NCBI GenBank assembly: GCA_040878345.1
Contig: JBBDML010000004.1
Coordinates: 62,001 to 126,000 of the forward strand
Origin: ZC4RG35 sp040878345
GTDB taxonomy: Bacteria; Actinomycetota; Acidimicrobiia; Spongiisociales; ZC4RG35
Length of the DNA stretch: 64,000 nt
Direction of reading: 5' to 3'
In this document: piece by piece, positions 1 to 7,706 of the stretch
How positions within the stretch are numbered: the first letter of the stretch is position 1
Layout: each line of letters opens with the position of its first letter
The notes under the pieces: model-generated
What the model was told of the DNA's origin: nothing
Database searches by the model: none
What the model saw: only the letters and a program-made list of their open reading frames with translations
Program-made: the position numbers and the translations under genes

Positions 1-2
1 AG

Positions 3-73
3 AGCGGGTGAAGGGAATCGAACCCTCGCCCCGAGCTTGGGAAGCTCGTGTTCTACCATTGAACTACACCCGC
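3..73 (-). tRNA. tRNA-Gly (anticodon CCC)
   Basis: On the minus strand the sequence folds as a complete cloverleaf. A seven-base acceptor stem begins GCGGGTG and closes with CACCCGC, followed by U as discriminator base. The anticodon loop reads TTCCCAA, giving anticodon CCC for glycine codon GGG, and the T-arm carries TTCGATTC. The CCA tail is not encoded. Glycine tRNAs usually have U as discriminator, which fits. It is a single tRNA with no other RNA gene beside it in the window. Confidence 0.95.
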
Positions 74-434
74 AAGATCGACGTTTGCCCGGGTCACGGA
101 CTCGCGATGAGACCTGGACCGGCTCCGTGCCGGAGCCAATGGGGGTCTACGGCAGAGACCCGCGGACCAGGCTTGGTTGTCGATGGCGACTCAACAGGAT
201 ACCTGGTCGGCTGGACCGAACGAAAAGCCGCAACGGAGGCGAGGGGTGCTCACCCCGGAGCGCGAAGGCCTGAAGCGAGCCGCCGACGGAGGCCTTCGCC
301 GGAGGTCGTTGAGGTGGTATTCCCGGGTGCGGATCCCTCGACGAGATCTCGGTGTGTGACTGGTCAAGGACGCACCCACCAGTTGGCCGGGCTACGCCAG
401 CCTGACGAGATCCCCGATGACGGTTCCTGGCGGC
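74..434. other. Intergenic stretch without recognisable gene
   Basis: About 360 bases lie between tRNA-Gly and the 3' end of the DUF11 surface-protein gene. Open frames exist on both strands but are Arg/Pro/Gly-rich and resemble no family, as expected of chance frames in GC-rich DNA. I see no clear terminator hairpin or promoter. Confidence 0.6.
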
Positions 435-2894
435 TCAGCTTTGCCGAGCACGACTGACCCAATGTGCCAAGAAGAGCAGAAGGACGGCAAGGAATCCTGC
501 GAGAAGGATGGGGCCGACCGGAACTGAACCAGGCCGGTCGGCCGGACCGATGTGCTCATTCTGCCCGTTGTTCAAGCCAGGCTGCGGGTCACCCGGCCCT
601 TCGGGTGCGCTCGACGCGGCGTCGTCTCCGGGCGACGCCACAGGCGATGTACCCGTTCCGGGATCAGTGCGCTCGGTGTCGACGGTGCCGGTCCATATCG
701 CAGTGTTCTCGGGGTCTGGGGGGTTGTCTCCGGGTTGCGGCGTCACCGGTACAGCCTCTTCTGGAGGTGGGGGGCCGGGGTTGATGGTGCTGGTCCATGA
801 GGCGGTGTTGTTGGGAGTCTGGGGGTCGTCTTCGGTGGCGGTGACGGTGACCGTGTTGGTGACCGTGCCGGGCGTCGTGGCGGTGACGCGGATGGTTACG
901 GTCGCAGTGGCGCTGGCTACGAGATCACCCAGAGCACAGGTCACGGTGCCGTTCGAATGGCTGCAGCTGCCTTGAGAGCTATTGACCGACTGGTAGGTGA
1001 CTCCTGGCGGGAGCTGGTCGGTCAGTACAACGTTCGACGCCGGCGACGGACCCGCGTTCTGCACGGTCACGGTGTAGGTGAGGGTGCCCGCAACCAGGAC
1101 CGGTTCGGGTGAGCCGACCAGCAACACCCCGACATCCGCAGCGCGGTTGATGGTGCTGGTCCATGAGGCGGTGTTGTTGGGAGTCTGGGGGTCGTCTTCN
1201 NNNNNNNNNNNNNNNNNNNNNNNNNNNNNNNNNNNNNNNNNNNNNNNNNNNNNNNNNNNNNNNNNNNNNNNNNNNNNNNNNNNNNNNNNNNNNNNNNNNA
1301 GGTGAGGGTGCCCGCAACCAGGACCGGTTCGGGTGAGCCGACCAGCAACACCCCCACATCCGCCGCCGGCTGCCCGACGATGAACTCGCTGAAGGAGGTG
1401 AGGCCGCCCGCCTCGATGCTCGTCGCCGAGCGCGCGAGCACTGCCGGCTGCGTCCAATTGGTGCCATCACGCTTGGCCACGATGAACTCGCTGGTATTGG
1501 CAAATGGGTCGACATCGGCGGAGACGAACTCGAAGGCCACGTCGTAGTAGTCGAACCCGTTCGCCGAGCCCGTCATCGTCCACCAGCGGTTCACGCTGCT
1601 CGTCGCCGAGACACCAGAGTCGGCGATGTCGGGGTGATCGCCGGAGGTTGTGCTTGCAAGGAGATCACCGCTCGTGATTACGTCTCCGAACGTGACGACG
1701 AGCGGCGTGTAGGCGGTGGTGTCGCCGATCTCAAAGACGAGGCTCACGGCCGACCCGGTCGGGACGTGCTTTTCCAGGTTGCCGACGACGTGGCCGCTCG
1801 ATCGCACGACGTTGCCCGTTGAGGCGACAACGACCTTGCTCACGCCCGTCGTGATCGTCCCGGTAGAAAGGGTGAGCGTGCCGGTGATGACGAGTGGGCC
1901 CTCAACGAGGGTCACGCCGCTCGCCAGCGCGCCACCGTCGACTATCACGCTGGAGAACGCCATCCCGGATACCGAGACCAGCTGCGTGCCGGCGTAGACG
2001 ATGGTGGAGGTGGTGGGGTCGAGGGTGCCGCTGGTGTGGGNNNNNNNNNNNNNNNNNNNNNNNNNNNNNNNNNNNNNNNNNNNNNNNNNNNNNNNNNNNN
2101 NNNNNNNNNNNNNNNNNNNNNNNNNNNNNNNNNNNNNNNNCGGCGACAGTCCCGGTCCCTATCGCACCCTCAGTCAGGGTGAGCGTGCCCTGCGCGATAA
2201 GTGTGGTCCCGCTGGTGATGGTCTTCACTGCCCCTGCGGTTGTAGGCGCGAACCTGAGGTTGTTGAACGTCTCCGCGCCCGGGACATCGACAGTGGCGGC
2301 GCCGCCGATGAAAATGACGGTGCCGCCGTTGGGCGCGAACGCTCCGCCGGCGTAGGTGAAGTTCCCCGACACGGAGAGGTTTCCGGTCGTGCTTGTGAAA
2401 CTCCCTCCGATGAGGGTGAACGCGCCGTTGACTGTGATGGCCGAGGTGCTCCCGACGAACATCCCGTCCGCCAGGCTGAATCCGGAGGCGCCCACGGTGG
2501 TTGTCACAGACGCTTGCGTGATCGTGCCCGAGTAGCCGGCGGCGATCTGGATACCAGCGACGTTGGCAACGACGTTGATGGTCGCGTCCTTGCTCGACGT
2601 TCCATCGAAGATCGCGACGTCGCTGGAGCCGGGAGCTGCACCGGTAGACCAGTTGAGGCCATCGGACCAGTTGTTGGTGGTGCCGTCGCCGGTCCACGTG
2701 ACCGACGCAGCCTTCGCCGAACTGGCGAAGTAGAGCGCGCCTCCGGCAATGAGGAGCAACAGCAACGCGCGGACGAGGTGGGCCAAGCCCGCGTTCGATC
2801 GACGTTGCAACGCCGTCGAAGGGGCGGCCCCCAGATCATCACGCCACCATGTCATCAAAGGGTTTATCGACGCTGCCAGCAGAGGTCTAGACAC
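435..2894 (-). CDS. Secreted DUF11-repeat surface protein, interrupted by two assembly gaps
   Basis: Three minus-strand coding segments belong to one gene; the two 100-N gaps are of arbitrary length and break the frame artificially. The N-terminus has a hydrophobic segment ending in SSAKA-AS, a likely signal peptidase site, then TWTGDGTTNNWSDGLNW, typical of beta-strand-rich surface proteins, and long Thr/Ser/Gly-rich beta repeats. The C-terminal third holds DUF11 (TIGR01451-type) repeats with VTVQNAGPSPASNVVLTD, then a Pro-rich linker, a final hydrophobic helix and the basic tail HWVSRARQS. No LPXTG motif is visible, so membrane anchoring is more likely than sortase attachment. The GTG start at 2894 has a GGAG ribosome site eight bases upstream; ATG at 2855, seven bases after GATAAA, is an alternative. 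It probably mediates surface contact; the function is not known. Confidence 0.8.
779..1354. repeat. Near-identical DUF11 repeat units flanking an assembly gap
   Basis: A 55-base block at 779-833 recurs without change at 1145-1199, directly against the gap. A block of over 50 bases starting at 1076 recurs just after the gap from 1300. These are the ends of consecutive DUF11 units of roughly 120 residues. Their near identity at DNA level explains why the assembler failed here, and suggests recent unit duplication. Confidence 0.85.
1200..1299. other. Assembly gap (100 N) inside DUF11 repeats
   Basis: One hundred undetermined bases. The flanks are the end of one DUF11 unit and the beginning of another, so at least the core of one unit is missing and perhaps several whole units. 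Confidence 0.95.
2041..2140. other. Assembly gap (100 N) inside beta-repeat region
   Basis: One hundred undetermined bases. Coding continues on both sides in different apparent frames. After the gap the minus strand reads HTSGTLDPTTSTIVYAG in frame with the downstream segment, so the true gap length is not 100. Confidence 0.9.
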
Positions 2895-2937
2895 CGTTAT
2901 GGCTCCGCCAAAAGGGACTAGTCATAGCGGGACGCCA

Positions 2938-3130
2938 GTGAAGCCCAGGGGTTCTCGATCCGGCCCAAGGACTCGGCCATCGCCGTCCTAGGAGTCGCCG
3001 GCCGACCCCATGGTGGCGGCGATCCCCCGGGCGGTGAGCCGGTCGGTGTATCGGAAGCTGGTGTATTGGCAGCCGGCGTCGGAGTGGTGGATCAGCTCCT
3101 GGTAGGTAGTTCCGGCGCCCGGATGGCCAT
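2938..3130 (-). pseudogene. IS3-family transposase (OrfB integrase) remnant
   Basis: The minus strand encodes ELIHHSDAGCQYTSFRYTDR followed by LTARGIAATMGSAGDS, which closely follows the conserved integrase core of IS3-family OrfB around the second catalytic Asp (HHSDAG). A stop follows GDS where the family continues YDNA. After a frame change the DNA reads AMAESLG, the site of the third catalytic residue Glu. The rest of the transposase and any terminal inverted repeats are absent. The fragment lies between the surface-protein gene and the VanW gene and is a dead relic. Boundaries are approximate. Confidence 0.75.
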
Positions 3131-3178
3131 CTCCGGGTCGTCGAGGACCAGCTCGCCCGGTGGACACCGGCAAATGGC

Positions 3179-4909
3179 TCAGCTAACGGGCCGTGGAAGC
3201 GGGTTGCCACTGCAGTCGAGGCCCTCGCCTGGGCGGTAGTTGGCGACGAAGGTGTCTATGGCCACTCGGCCGCTGCTGAAGGTCCGTTGCCGGTCGGTCT
3301 CGACGTGGCGGCATAGCCCCCGTCTCGTGGTGCGCTGGCCCAGCTCCACCACCTCGACGTTCCTGGTGGAGTACATGGTGACCGTGATCGAGTTGGGTGT
3401 GTACGAGGTCCAGATCAGGACCGGATGGTCCGTCGCGTTGGTCATCACCAGGTCGGGGGCCGGGTTGGAGATGGTGGCCTCCCGCCCGTACGGATAGCGG
3501 GAGAAGTAGACGCTGTGACTCTGGTAGGTGTCGATGTCAAGCCCAGCGAAGTAGGCAGCGTTGAAGATGGTGGTGGCGAATTGTGAGACGCCACCACCGA
3601 CCTCCAAGATCATGTGGCCCTGGCGGATGGCGCCGGCCGAGACGAACCCGTTCGCCCTGGTGCGGGGTCCGACGAGCTGGTTGAGGGAGAGGGTCTCGAA
3701 GGGGAGCAGATAGAAGCCGCGGACCATGTCGGCCATCCGCTGGATGTTGCGGACCCGGTTCTCACAGCACGCATGCGGTGTGGTGAACTCACCGACCTTT
3801 TCGACGACGAGGGAGCCGTCCGCCCAGGTGTGGAGTCGAGGGTCGTCGTCGGGTCGCGACATGAGGATGAAAGGCCCGGCCCGGCCGCTCATGATCCCCT
3901 GGCCCAGTAGCTCGCCGGCGCCCTCCCGGCAGCACAGCGGTGGCACCTCGCCAACGGCCACCACCTCGATATGGTCACCGTCGACTTCGATCACCGGCTT
4001 GCGCAGGTCACCGACGTGGCCGCTCACGGTGCGCTCGAGGGTCTCCTGAAGGAGGTCAGGGTCGAATTCGGGCTCGACTTCCCCATCGACCATGTCGACC
4101 ACCAGTGTCGAGCGCAGGGCCCAGGGAGTGAGGAACGCCGATCGATCACCGATCAGGACACGCGCACCTTCGGTGGTGTCCGAGTTGAGCCGGTCGGCGA
4201 CCTGACTCGCCTGCTGGTCGGTGACCGTGGGGCGGATCTCAACGGCCTCGCCCGAGACCCGATCGGGGGCCCGGGTCAGGTCGATGGCGCCCAGCCTGTC
4301 GATGATGTCATCACGGTCGGCCTCGGTCCCCACGACGCCGGGAGTCATCACCATCCCGTCCACGCCGCCGAAAGCGATCACAGGCTCCTCGACCAGCACC
4401 GGCGTGAACCCAGGGTGGTCCTCGAGGGTGTTGCGGGCCTGTTCGGGATCAAAACGCCACACCTCCTCGATCTCCTCGGTGACAAATGGTCCGATGACCC
4501 ACGAGGAGAAGCGCTTCCAGATCGGGCCCCTGTGACGCGCCGCCAGGGCGCTTCGGGTGGTGGCGACCTCGTCATAGGCGAATCCCAGCGCCCCATATGG
4601 CAGCGAGATTTGCTTGTCTCCGAACGAGATCACCAACTCCCCGCTGGAGAGGCTCGAGGCCCGGGTGGTCATCGCATCGTCGAGCTGGGCGCGGGTGAGA
4701 CCCCCGATTGGCGAGCCGGCGAGAAGCACGTTGCTCGCAACCACGTGCCCCTCGCTGGAGACGTGCCTCCACCATCCAAACCCGGTCAGGGCGACAATGA
4801 CCAGTCCGAGGGTGAGCAAGACCCACTTGAATGGCGAGACAGGAGCTCGGGGATCGGCCAAGGCCGAGTCGATGGTACGGGACGTCGTGGGGTCTGACGC
4901 AGGTCTCAC
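3179..4909 (-). CDS. VanW family protein with peptidoglycan-binding-like domains
   Basis: A 576-residue protein with a short cytoplasmic N-terminus and one membrane anchor at about residues 28-47 (WVLLTLGLVIVALTGFGWW). The middle carries two repeated segments of the PG-binding_4 type usual before VanW domains. The VanW domain lies at about 400-530, with FETLSLNQLVGPRTRANGF and ILEVGGGVSQFATTIFNAAY. Family members are extracellular, membrane-anchored proteins linked to the cell wall; the biochemical role is unsettled, and vancomycin resistance should not be inferred. The GTG start lies seven bases after the stop of the small membrane protein upstream, so the two are probably co-transcribed. 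Three CC or C pairs (PPLCCREG, HACCENR) may form extracytoplasmic disulfides. Confidence 0.88.
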   Translation of the reverse strand: MRPASDPTTSRTIDSALADPRAPVSPFKWVLLTLGLVIVALTGFGWWRHVSSEGHVVASNVLLAGSPIGGLTRAQLDDAMTTRASSLSSGELVISFGDKQISLPYGALGFAYDEVATTRSALAARHRGPIWKRFSSWVIGPFVTEEIEEVWRFDPEQARNTLEDHPGFTPVLVEEPVIAFGGVDGMVMTPGVVGTEADRDDIIDRLGAIDLTRAPDRVSGEAVEIRPTVTDQQASQVADRLNSDTTEGARVLIGDRSAFLTPWALRSTLVVDMVDGEVEPEFDPDLLQETLERTVSGHVGDLRKPVIEVDGDHIEVVAVGEVPPLCCREGAGELLGQGIMSGRAGPFILMSRPDDDPRLHTWADGSLVVEKVGEFTTPHACCENRVRNIQRMADMVRGFYLLPFETLSLNQLVGPRTRANGFVSAGAIRQGHMILEVGGGVSQFATTIFNAAYFAGLDIDTYQSHSVYFSRYPYGREATISNPAPDLVMTNATDHPVLIWTSYTPNSITVTMYSTRNVEVVELGQRTTRRGLCRHVETDRQRTFSSGRVAIDTFVANYRPGEGLDCSGNPLPRPVS

Positions 4910-4916
4910 CGGCCCG

Positions 4917-5135
4917 TCAATTGATCAGGCTGACCATCCCCCACACCGTCAACAGGACACCGACCGCCATCATCCATCGCACCCTTCCCTTGTGATAGGT
5001 GGCATCGGCTACCCCTTTCGGAGTCTCGCCCTTGCGATGCTTCCACCAGGCCAGGCCGTTTCCGATCAGCAACGCCAGCCCGAGGGCCACCACCAGCTCG
5101 GGGAGCAGCCTCTCGACGTCGAAGATGTCGCCCAC
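4917..5135 (-). CDS. Small two-helix membrane protein
   Basis: A 72-residue protein of unknown function. Two hydrophobic helices are visible: LVVALGLALLIGNGLAWW at about 12-30, and WMMAVGVLLTVWGMVSLIN at the C-terminus, joined by a basic loop (KHRKGETPKG). I chose the GTG start because a TACCGT -10 box ends seven bases upstream, the pattern seen before many genes in this window. The next gene downstream is the VanW protein, seven bases away, so it probably belongs to a cell-envelope operon. Divergent to thrB, with only 33 bases between the two start codons. Confidence 0.7.
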   Translation of the reverse strand: MGDIFDVERLLPELVVALGLALLIGNGLAWWKHRKGETPKGVADATYHKGRVRWMMAVGVLLTVWGMVSLIN

Positions 5136-5142
5136 GGACCCG

Positions 5143-5148
5143 ACGGTA
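5143..5148 (-). promoter_or_regulatory. -10 box of small membrane protein/VanW operon
   Basis: TACCGT on the minus strand, seven bases before GTG at 5135. No Shine-Dalgarno site, so a leaderless transcript is inferred. Confidence 0.5.
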
Positions 5149-5155
5149 CCGCCGA

Positions 5156-5161
5156 TAGTCT
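5156..5161 (+). promoter_or_regulatory. -10 box of thrB
   Basis: TAGTCT, seven bases before GTG at 5169, with no ribosome site. It lies seven bases from the opposing -10 box at 5143-5148. Confidence 0.5.
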
Positions 5162-5168
5162 CCAGCGG

Positions 5169-6026
5169 GTGACGGCCACCGCATCGGCCCCGGCAACGAC
5201 CGCGAACCTCGGCCCTGGCTACGACTGCATCTCCATGGCCCTCCAACCTCGCTGCACCGTCACCGCCAAAACCTCTCGCAGGTGGGTGGTGACCCATCTC
5301 GGACCCCACTCGCCCTTCCCCGGGGAGGAGGACGCCGTGGCCAGGGCGGCCCGGCAGGTCTCGGCCGGCCCTCTCCACCTCACGGTGACAAATGAGGTGC
5401 CGATCGGTAAAGGGCTTGGGTCTTCGGCGGCGGCATTGGTCACCGGGGTTGCAGCTGCGCTCCTGGCCAGTGGTGACGAAGCGACACCGCACAGGGTCTA
5501 CCGCATCGCCTCGGAGCTCGAGGGTCATCCCGAGCAAGTGGCAGCGGCGGTTTACGGGGGCCTGGTGCTGATCCCGGCAGAGGGCATGCCGATCCGTCTC
5601 CCTCTCCATCCCTCGTTGCGACCGATGGTGGCGGTCCCCGACATGGTGCTTTCCACGGTGGGGGCAAGGGGGGTTGTCCAACAGACACAGCCTCTTGACC
5701 TGGTGGTGCGAAGCCTTGCCCGGATGTCGGCCCTCACCGCGGGGTTGGTCACCGGTGACCCCGATCTCCTCATGGCGGCCCATGGCGATGAGATCCATGA
5801 GGCGCCCCGGGCACCACTCAGCCCCGAGGTCGACTCATTGATGTCCATCGCTCGGGGGGCAGGGGCGCTCCACGCTGCCAGGTCGGGTGCGGGGCCCTCG
5901 GTACTCGCCCTGGTCGACTCGGCTCATGCCGGTCAGGTACGAGCTGCTTTCGAGAAGGCAGGCGCGGTGGTGGTCGACGGCCCGATGGACACCACCGGGC
6001 TGTTGATCGCCCGCGATCCGGTTTGA
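5169..6026 (+). CDS. thrB: Homoserine kinase
   Basis: A 285-residue GHMP-superfamily kinase that phosphorylates L-homoserine with ATP to O-phosphohomoserine in threonine synthesis. The N-terminal motif APATTANLGPGYD is the ThrB signature. The ATP-binding GHMP loop PIGKGLGSSAAA lies near residues 78-89, and the C-terminal glycine-rich GAGPSVLALV near 240. The frame is open far upstream, but GTG at 5169 puts the protein at the family's length and directly before the conserved first strand; a TAGTCT box lies seven bases upstream. Neither homoserine dehydrogenase nor threonine synthase is adjacent. Confidence 0.93.
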   Translation: MTATASAPATTANLGPGYDCISMALQPRCTVTAKTSRRWVVTHLGPHSPFPGEEDAVARAARQVSAGPLHLTVTNEVPIGKGLGSSAAALVTGVAAALLASGDEATPHRVYRIASELEGHPEQVAAAVYGGLVLIPAEGMPIRLPLHPSLRPMVAVPDMVLSTVGARGVVQQTQPLDLVVRSLARMSALTAGLVTGDPDLLMAAHGDEIHEAPRAPLSPEVDSLMSIARGAGALHAARSGAGPSVLALVDSAHAGQVRAAFEKAGAVVVDGPMDTTGLLIARDPV

Positions 6027-6084
6027 CCTAATCCCCGGCAACCGCCACCATTGTCCCGTTTCCCCCCCTTTGTGAGGTTTTTAC

Positions 6085-6177
6085 ATGGGTTCGCTCATCA
6101 AGAAGCGCCGTAAGAAGATGTCTAAGCACAAGTACCGCAAACGACTCAAGGCGAATCGCCACAAGCGCAAGAAGTGA
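6085..6177 (+). CDS. Small ribosomal protein bS22-like (AURKAIP1/COX24 domain)
   Basis: A 30-residue, extremely basic protein beginning MGSLIKKRRKKMSKHKYRKR and ending HKRKK. It matches the short bS22 protein described on mycobacterial small ribosomal subunits (MGSVIKKRRKRM-type start) and annotated as AURKAIP1/COX24 domain protein. A GAGG ribosome site lies eight bases before the ATG, unlike the many leaderless genes nearby. A strong hairpin terminator follows the stop codon. It presumably sits in rRNA near the decoding side of the 30S subunit, as in mycobacteria; that is transferred knowledge. Confidence 0.9.
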   Translation: MGSLIKKRRKKMSKHKYRKRLKANRHKRKK

Positions 6178-6184
6178 GCTCTGA

Positions 6185-6210
6185 GAAGACCGGGCCCAGG
6201 CCCGGTCTTC
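6185..6210. terminator. Intrinsic terminator between bS22 and PAC2 genes
   Basis: A perfect 11-base-pair stem (GAAGACCGGGC / GCCCGGTCTTC) with a four-base loop, followed on the plus strand by CTCTTT. It lies between convergent genes, seven bases after the bS22 stop, and can serve both strands. Confidence 0.88.
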
Positions 6211-6229
6211 CTCTTTGAGCGACAGACCA

Positions 6230-7069
6230 CTAGGCGCCGGGATGATCCCTGAGGAAGTCCTCGATCTCCTCGACGAGCCGGACGGTTCCCTCGACCTCCT
6301 CCTCATCCGTTTGCTCCTCGAGACGTTGCACGTACCGGACCAGATCGGCGTTGGTGGATATCGCCTCGTCGACGGTGGAGAGGAACTGCCTGGTTGCCAG
6401 GGTCAGGTCGTCGATCCCGATGGTCACTCCCAGCAGCTCAGATGCCTTGATGGCCAGAGCTTCGGTGGCCGGCGGGTACTCCTGGTTCGAGAGGTAGTGG
6501 GGCACCGCTGCCCAGAGGGAGGTCACGTCGATCCCGCTGAACCCGAGAGCATGGTTGAGGACACCGACGATCCCGGTAGGGCCCTCGTACCCGGAGGACA
6601 GCAGACCATGGATGGCCAGGCTGTCTGGCCGGTTCGACGATCCGACCAGAGGGACCGGGAGGGTATGGGCCACCTGGCCGATGAAGGCGCCCATGGTGAC
6701 CGCCTGGGTCACCCCCAGGGAGCGTAGGGCCTCCACCACCTCGGCGGTGAACGCCTTCCAGCGGTAGTGGGGCTCCTCACCGAGGACCACCACCAGATCG
6801 CGCTCGGCGCCGCGCACCGCGTGGATCTCGTTCTCGGGCCAGGTGATGCTCCTGATCCCCGCTCCGTCCAACTCGACGATGGGCCGTCGCACCTGGAAGT
6901 CGAAATGGTCATCCGGGTCGATGACTGCGATCAGCTCGCTGTCCAGCTCTTCGAGGAAGGCGATTGCCGCCTGGCTGGCAGACTCTCCGGCGTCGCCCCA
7001 CCCGGCGAAGGCGAGCAGGCCGACAGGGTCCTTGAGGACCGGTCGATCGAACCACTGGAGTCCGGCCAT
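6230..7069 (-). CDS. PAC2 family protein
   Basis: A 279-residue protein of the PAC2 (proteasome assembly chaperone) family, common in Actinomycetota. Family signs are LLAFAGWGDAGESASQA near the N-terminus, the central GAFIGQVAHTLPVPLVGSS, and YEGPTGIVGVL near 165. In archaea and eukaryotes relatives assist proteasome assembly; in bacteria the function is not established. The last 40 residues are acidic and likely helical (EEQTDEEEVEGTVRLVEEIE). A TAGTTT box six bases before the ATG suggests a leaderless transcript. Convergent with bS22 across a terminator. Confidence 0.88.
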   Translation of the reverse strand: MAGLQWFDRPVLKDPVGLLAFAGWGDAGESASQAAIAFLEELDSELIAVIDPDDHFDFQVRRPIVELDGAGIRSITWPENEIHAVRGAERDLVVVLGEEPHYRWKAFTAEVVEALRSLGVTQAVTMGAFIGQVAHTLPVPLVGSSNRPDSLAIHGLLSSGYEGPTGIVGVLNHALGFSGIDVTSLWAAVPHYLSNQEYPPATEALAIKASELLGVTIGIDDLTLATRQFLSTVDEAISTNADLVRYVQRLEEQTDEEEVEGTVRLVEEIEDFLRDHPGA

Positions 7070-7075
7070 AGTTTC

Positions 7076-7081
7076 AAACTA
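7076..7081 (-). promoter_or_regulatory. -10 box of PAC2 gene
   Basis: TAGTTT on the minus strand, six bases before ATG at 7069; no Shine-Dalgarno site. Confidence 0.5.
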
Positions 7082-7150
7082 CTCCCGAGACCCGCCTATT
7101 GGGTAGTGGGTCGGTTTGAATCCAAGCCTCACCTGCTCGACCGGGAGGGC

Positions 7151-7182
7151 TTGACATTGGACCATGGTCCATGGTTTACGCT
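7151..7182 (+). promoter_or_regulatory. MerR-type promoter/operator of merR1 and Cys-rich peptide
   Basis: A consensus -35 TTGACA (7151-7156) and a -10 TACGCT (7177-7182) are separated by 20 bases, the overlong spacer typical of MerR-activated promoters (19-20 instead of 17). A perfect 14-base palindrome, TGGACCATGGTCCA (7158-7171), fills the spacer. The -10 ends six bases before the ATG at 7189, so the transcript is probably leaderless. This predicts that the downstream MerR protein controls its own gene and the coupled peptide in response to its ligand. Confidence 0.75.
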
Positions 7183-7188
7183 CCTCAT

Positions 7189-7608
7189 ATGGTGGCAACC
7201 ATCTCCCAGGTGGCGTCGGAAGTCGGGGTCGGGACTGACACGATCCGCTATTACGAGCGGGTCGGTCTGCTGCCCTTGCCCGACCGTAGACCCAACGGGT
7301 ACCGCTCTTACGGCGAGGAAGATGTCGAACGTCTCCGTTTCATCCGTGGAGCCCAGCGCCTCGGGCTGAGACTCCGCGATATCCGGGAGCTTCTCGTGAT
7401 CCGTGACAAAGGGGTGTGTCCGTGCGGGCATACCGCCAAGCTGGTCAATCAGCGCCTTGCCGATCTCGATGCCCAGATCGCAAATCTGAACAAGCTTCGG
7501 GGAGAGATGGCGCGCCTCTTGGAAACGCTGCCCTCAGACGGGGTTGCCGACGATCAGCCTTGGCCTTGCGACGTTCAATTCATTCGTGCTGGAGGAGGTG
7601 AAAGCTGA
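7189..7608 (+). CDS. MerR-family metal-responsive regulator (merR1)
   Basis: A 139-residue MerR regulator. The winged helix-turn-helix is at 1-70, with TIRYYERVGLLPLPDR and NGYRSY, followed by a long dimerisation helix. Cys77, Cys79 and His81 (VCPCGH) sit at the start of that helix, where divalent-metal MerR proteins such as ZntR and MerR keep a cysteine and copper-sensing CueR has a serine. Cys127 (WPCDV) is the only cysteine in the C-terminal loop. A thiol-binding metal is therefore likely; which one cannot be read. ATG 7189 is preferred over 7171 because the MerR-type promoter ends just before it. Its stop overlaps the start of the Cys-rich peptide gene. Confidence 0.88.
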   Translation: MVATISQVASEVGVGTDTIRYYERVGLLPLPDRRPNGYRSYGEEDVERLRFIRGAQRLGLRLRDIRELLVIRDKGVCPCGHTAKLVNQRLADLDAQIANLNKLRGEMARLLETLPSDGVADDQPWPCDVQFIRAGGGES

Positions 7609-7682
7609 TGGCCAAAGAGCCGTGCCCATGCTGCGGCTGTCCATGTGGGGCTACGCCCTGCCCGTCCTGCGGCTGCAAGTAA
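7608..7682 (+). CDS. Cysteine-rich micropeptide, putative metallothionein-like metal binder
   Basis: A 24-residue reading frame, MAKEPCPCCGCPCGATPCPS followed by CGCK, with eight cysteines at 6, 8, 9, 11, 13, 18, 21 and 23. The ATG overlaps the TGA of the MerR gene (TGATG), and GGAGGAGG ends about ten bases upstream, the strongest ribosome site in this part of the window. These features argue that it is translated, coupled to the regulator. CxC and CxxC arrays at this density occur in metallothioneins; I recognise no named family of this size. Role inferred: buffering or delivering a thiophilic metal such as Cu(I), Zn or Cd, given the copper exporter whose gene ends 25 bases away on the other strand. 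Translation has not been shown. Confidence 0.7.
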   Translation: MAKEPCPCCGCPCGATPCPSCGCK

Positions 7683-7706
7683 TCCCGCGACCTCGTCGAG
7701 AAGCGG

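Noticed and set aside
2988..3173. An apparent intact 61-codon gene with integrase similarity
   Set aside because: It lacks most of the transposase, stops inside the conserved core and continues in another frame; called a pseudogene fragment.
3179..4909. Vancomycin resistance from the VanW gene
   Set aside because: VanW-domain proteins are common in non-resistant bacteria and no vanH, vanA or vanX gene is present.
4614..5168. Long upstream extension of the thrB reading frame
   Set aside because: The extension overlaps VanW and the small membrane protein on the other strand and shows no family similarity; the ThrB signature starts just after GTG 5169.
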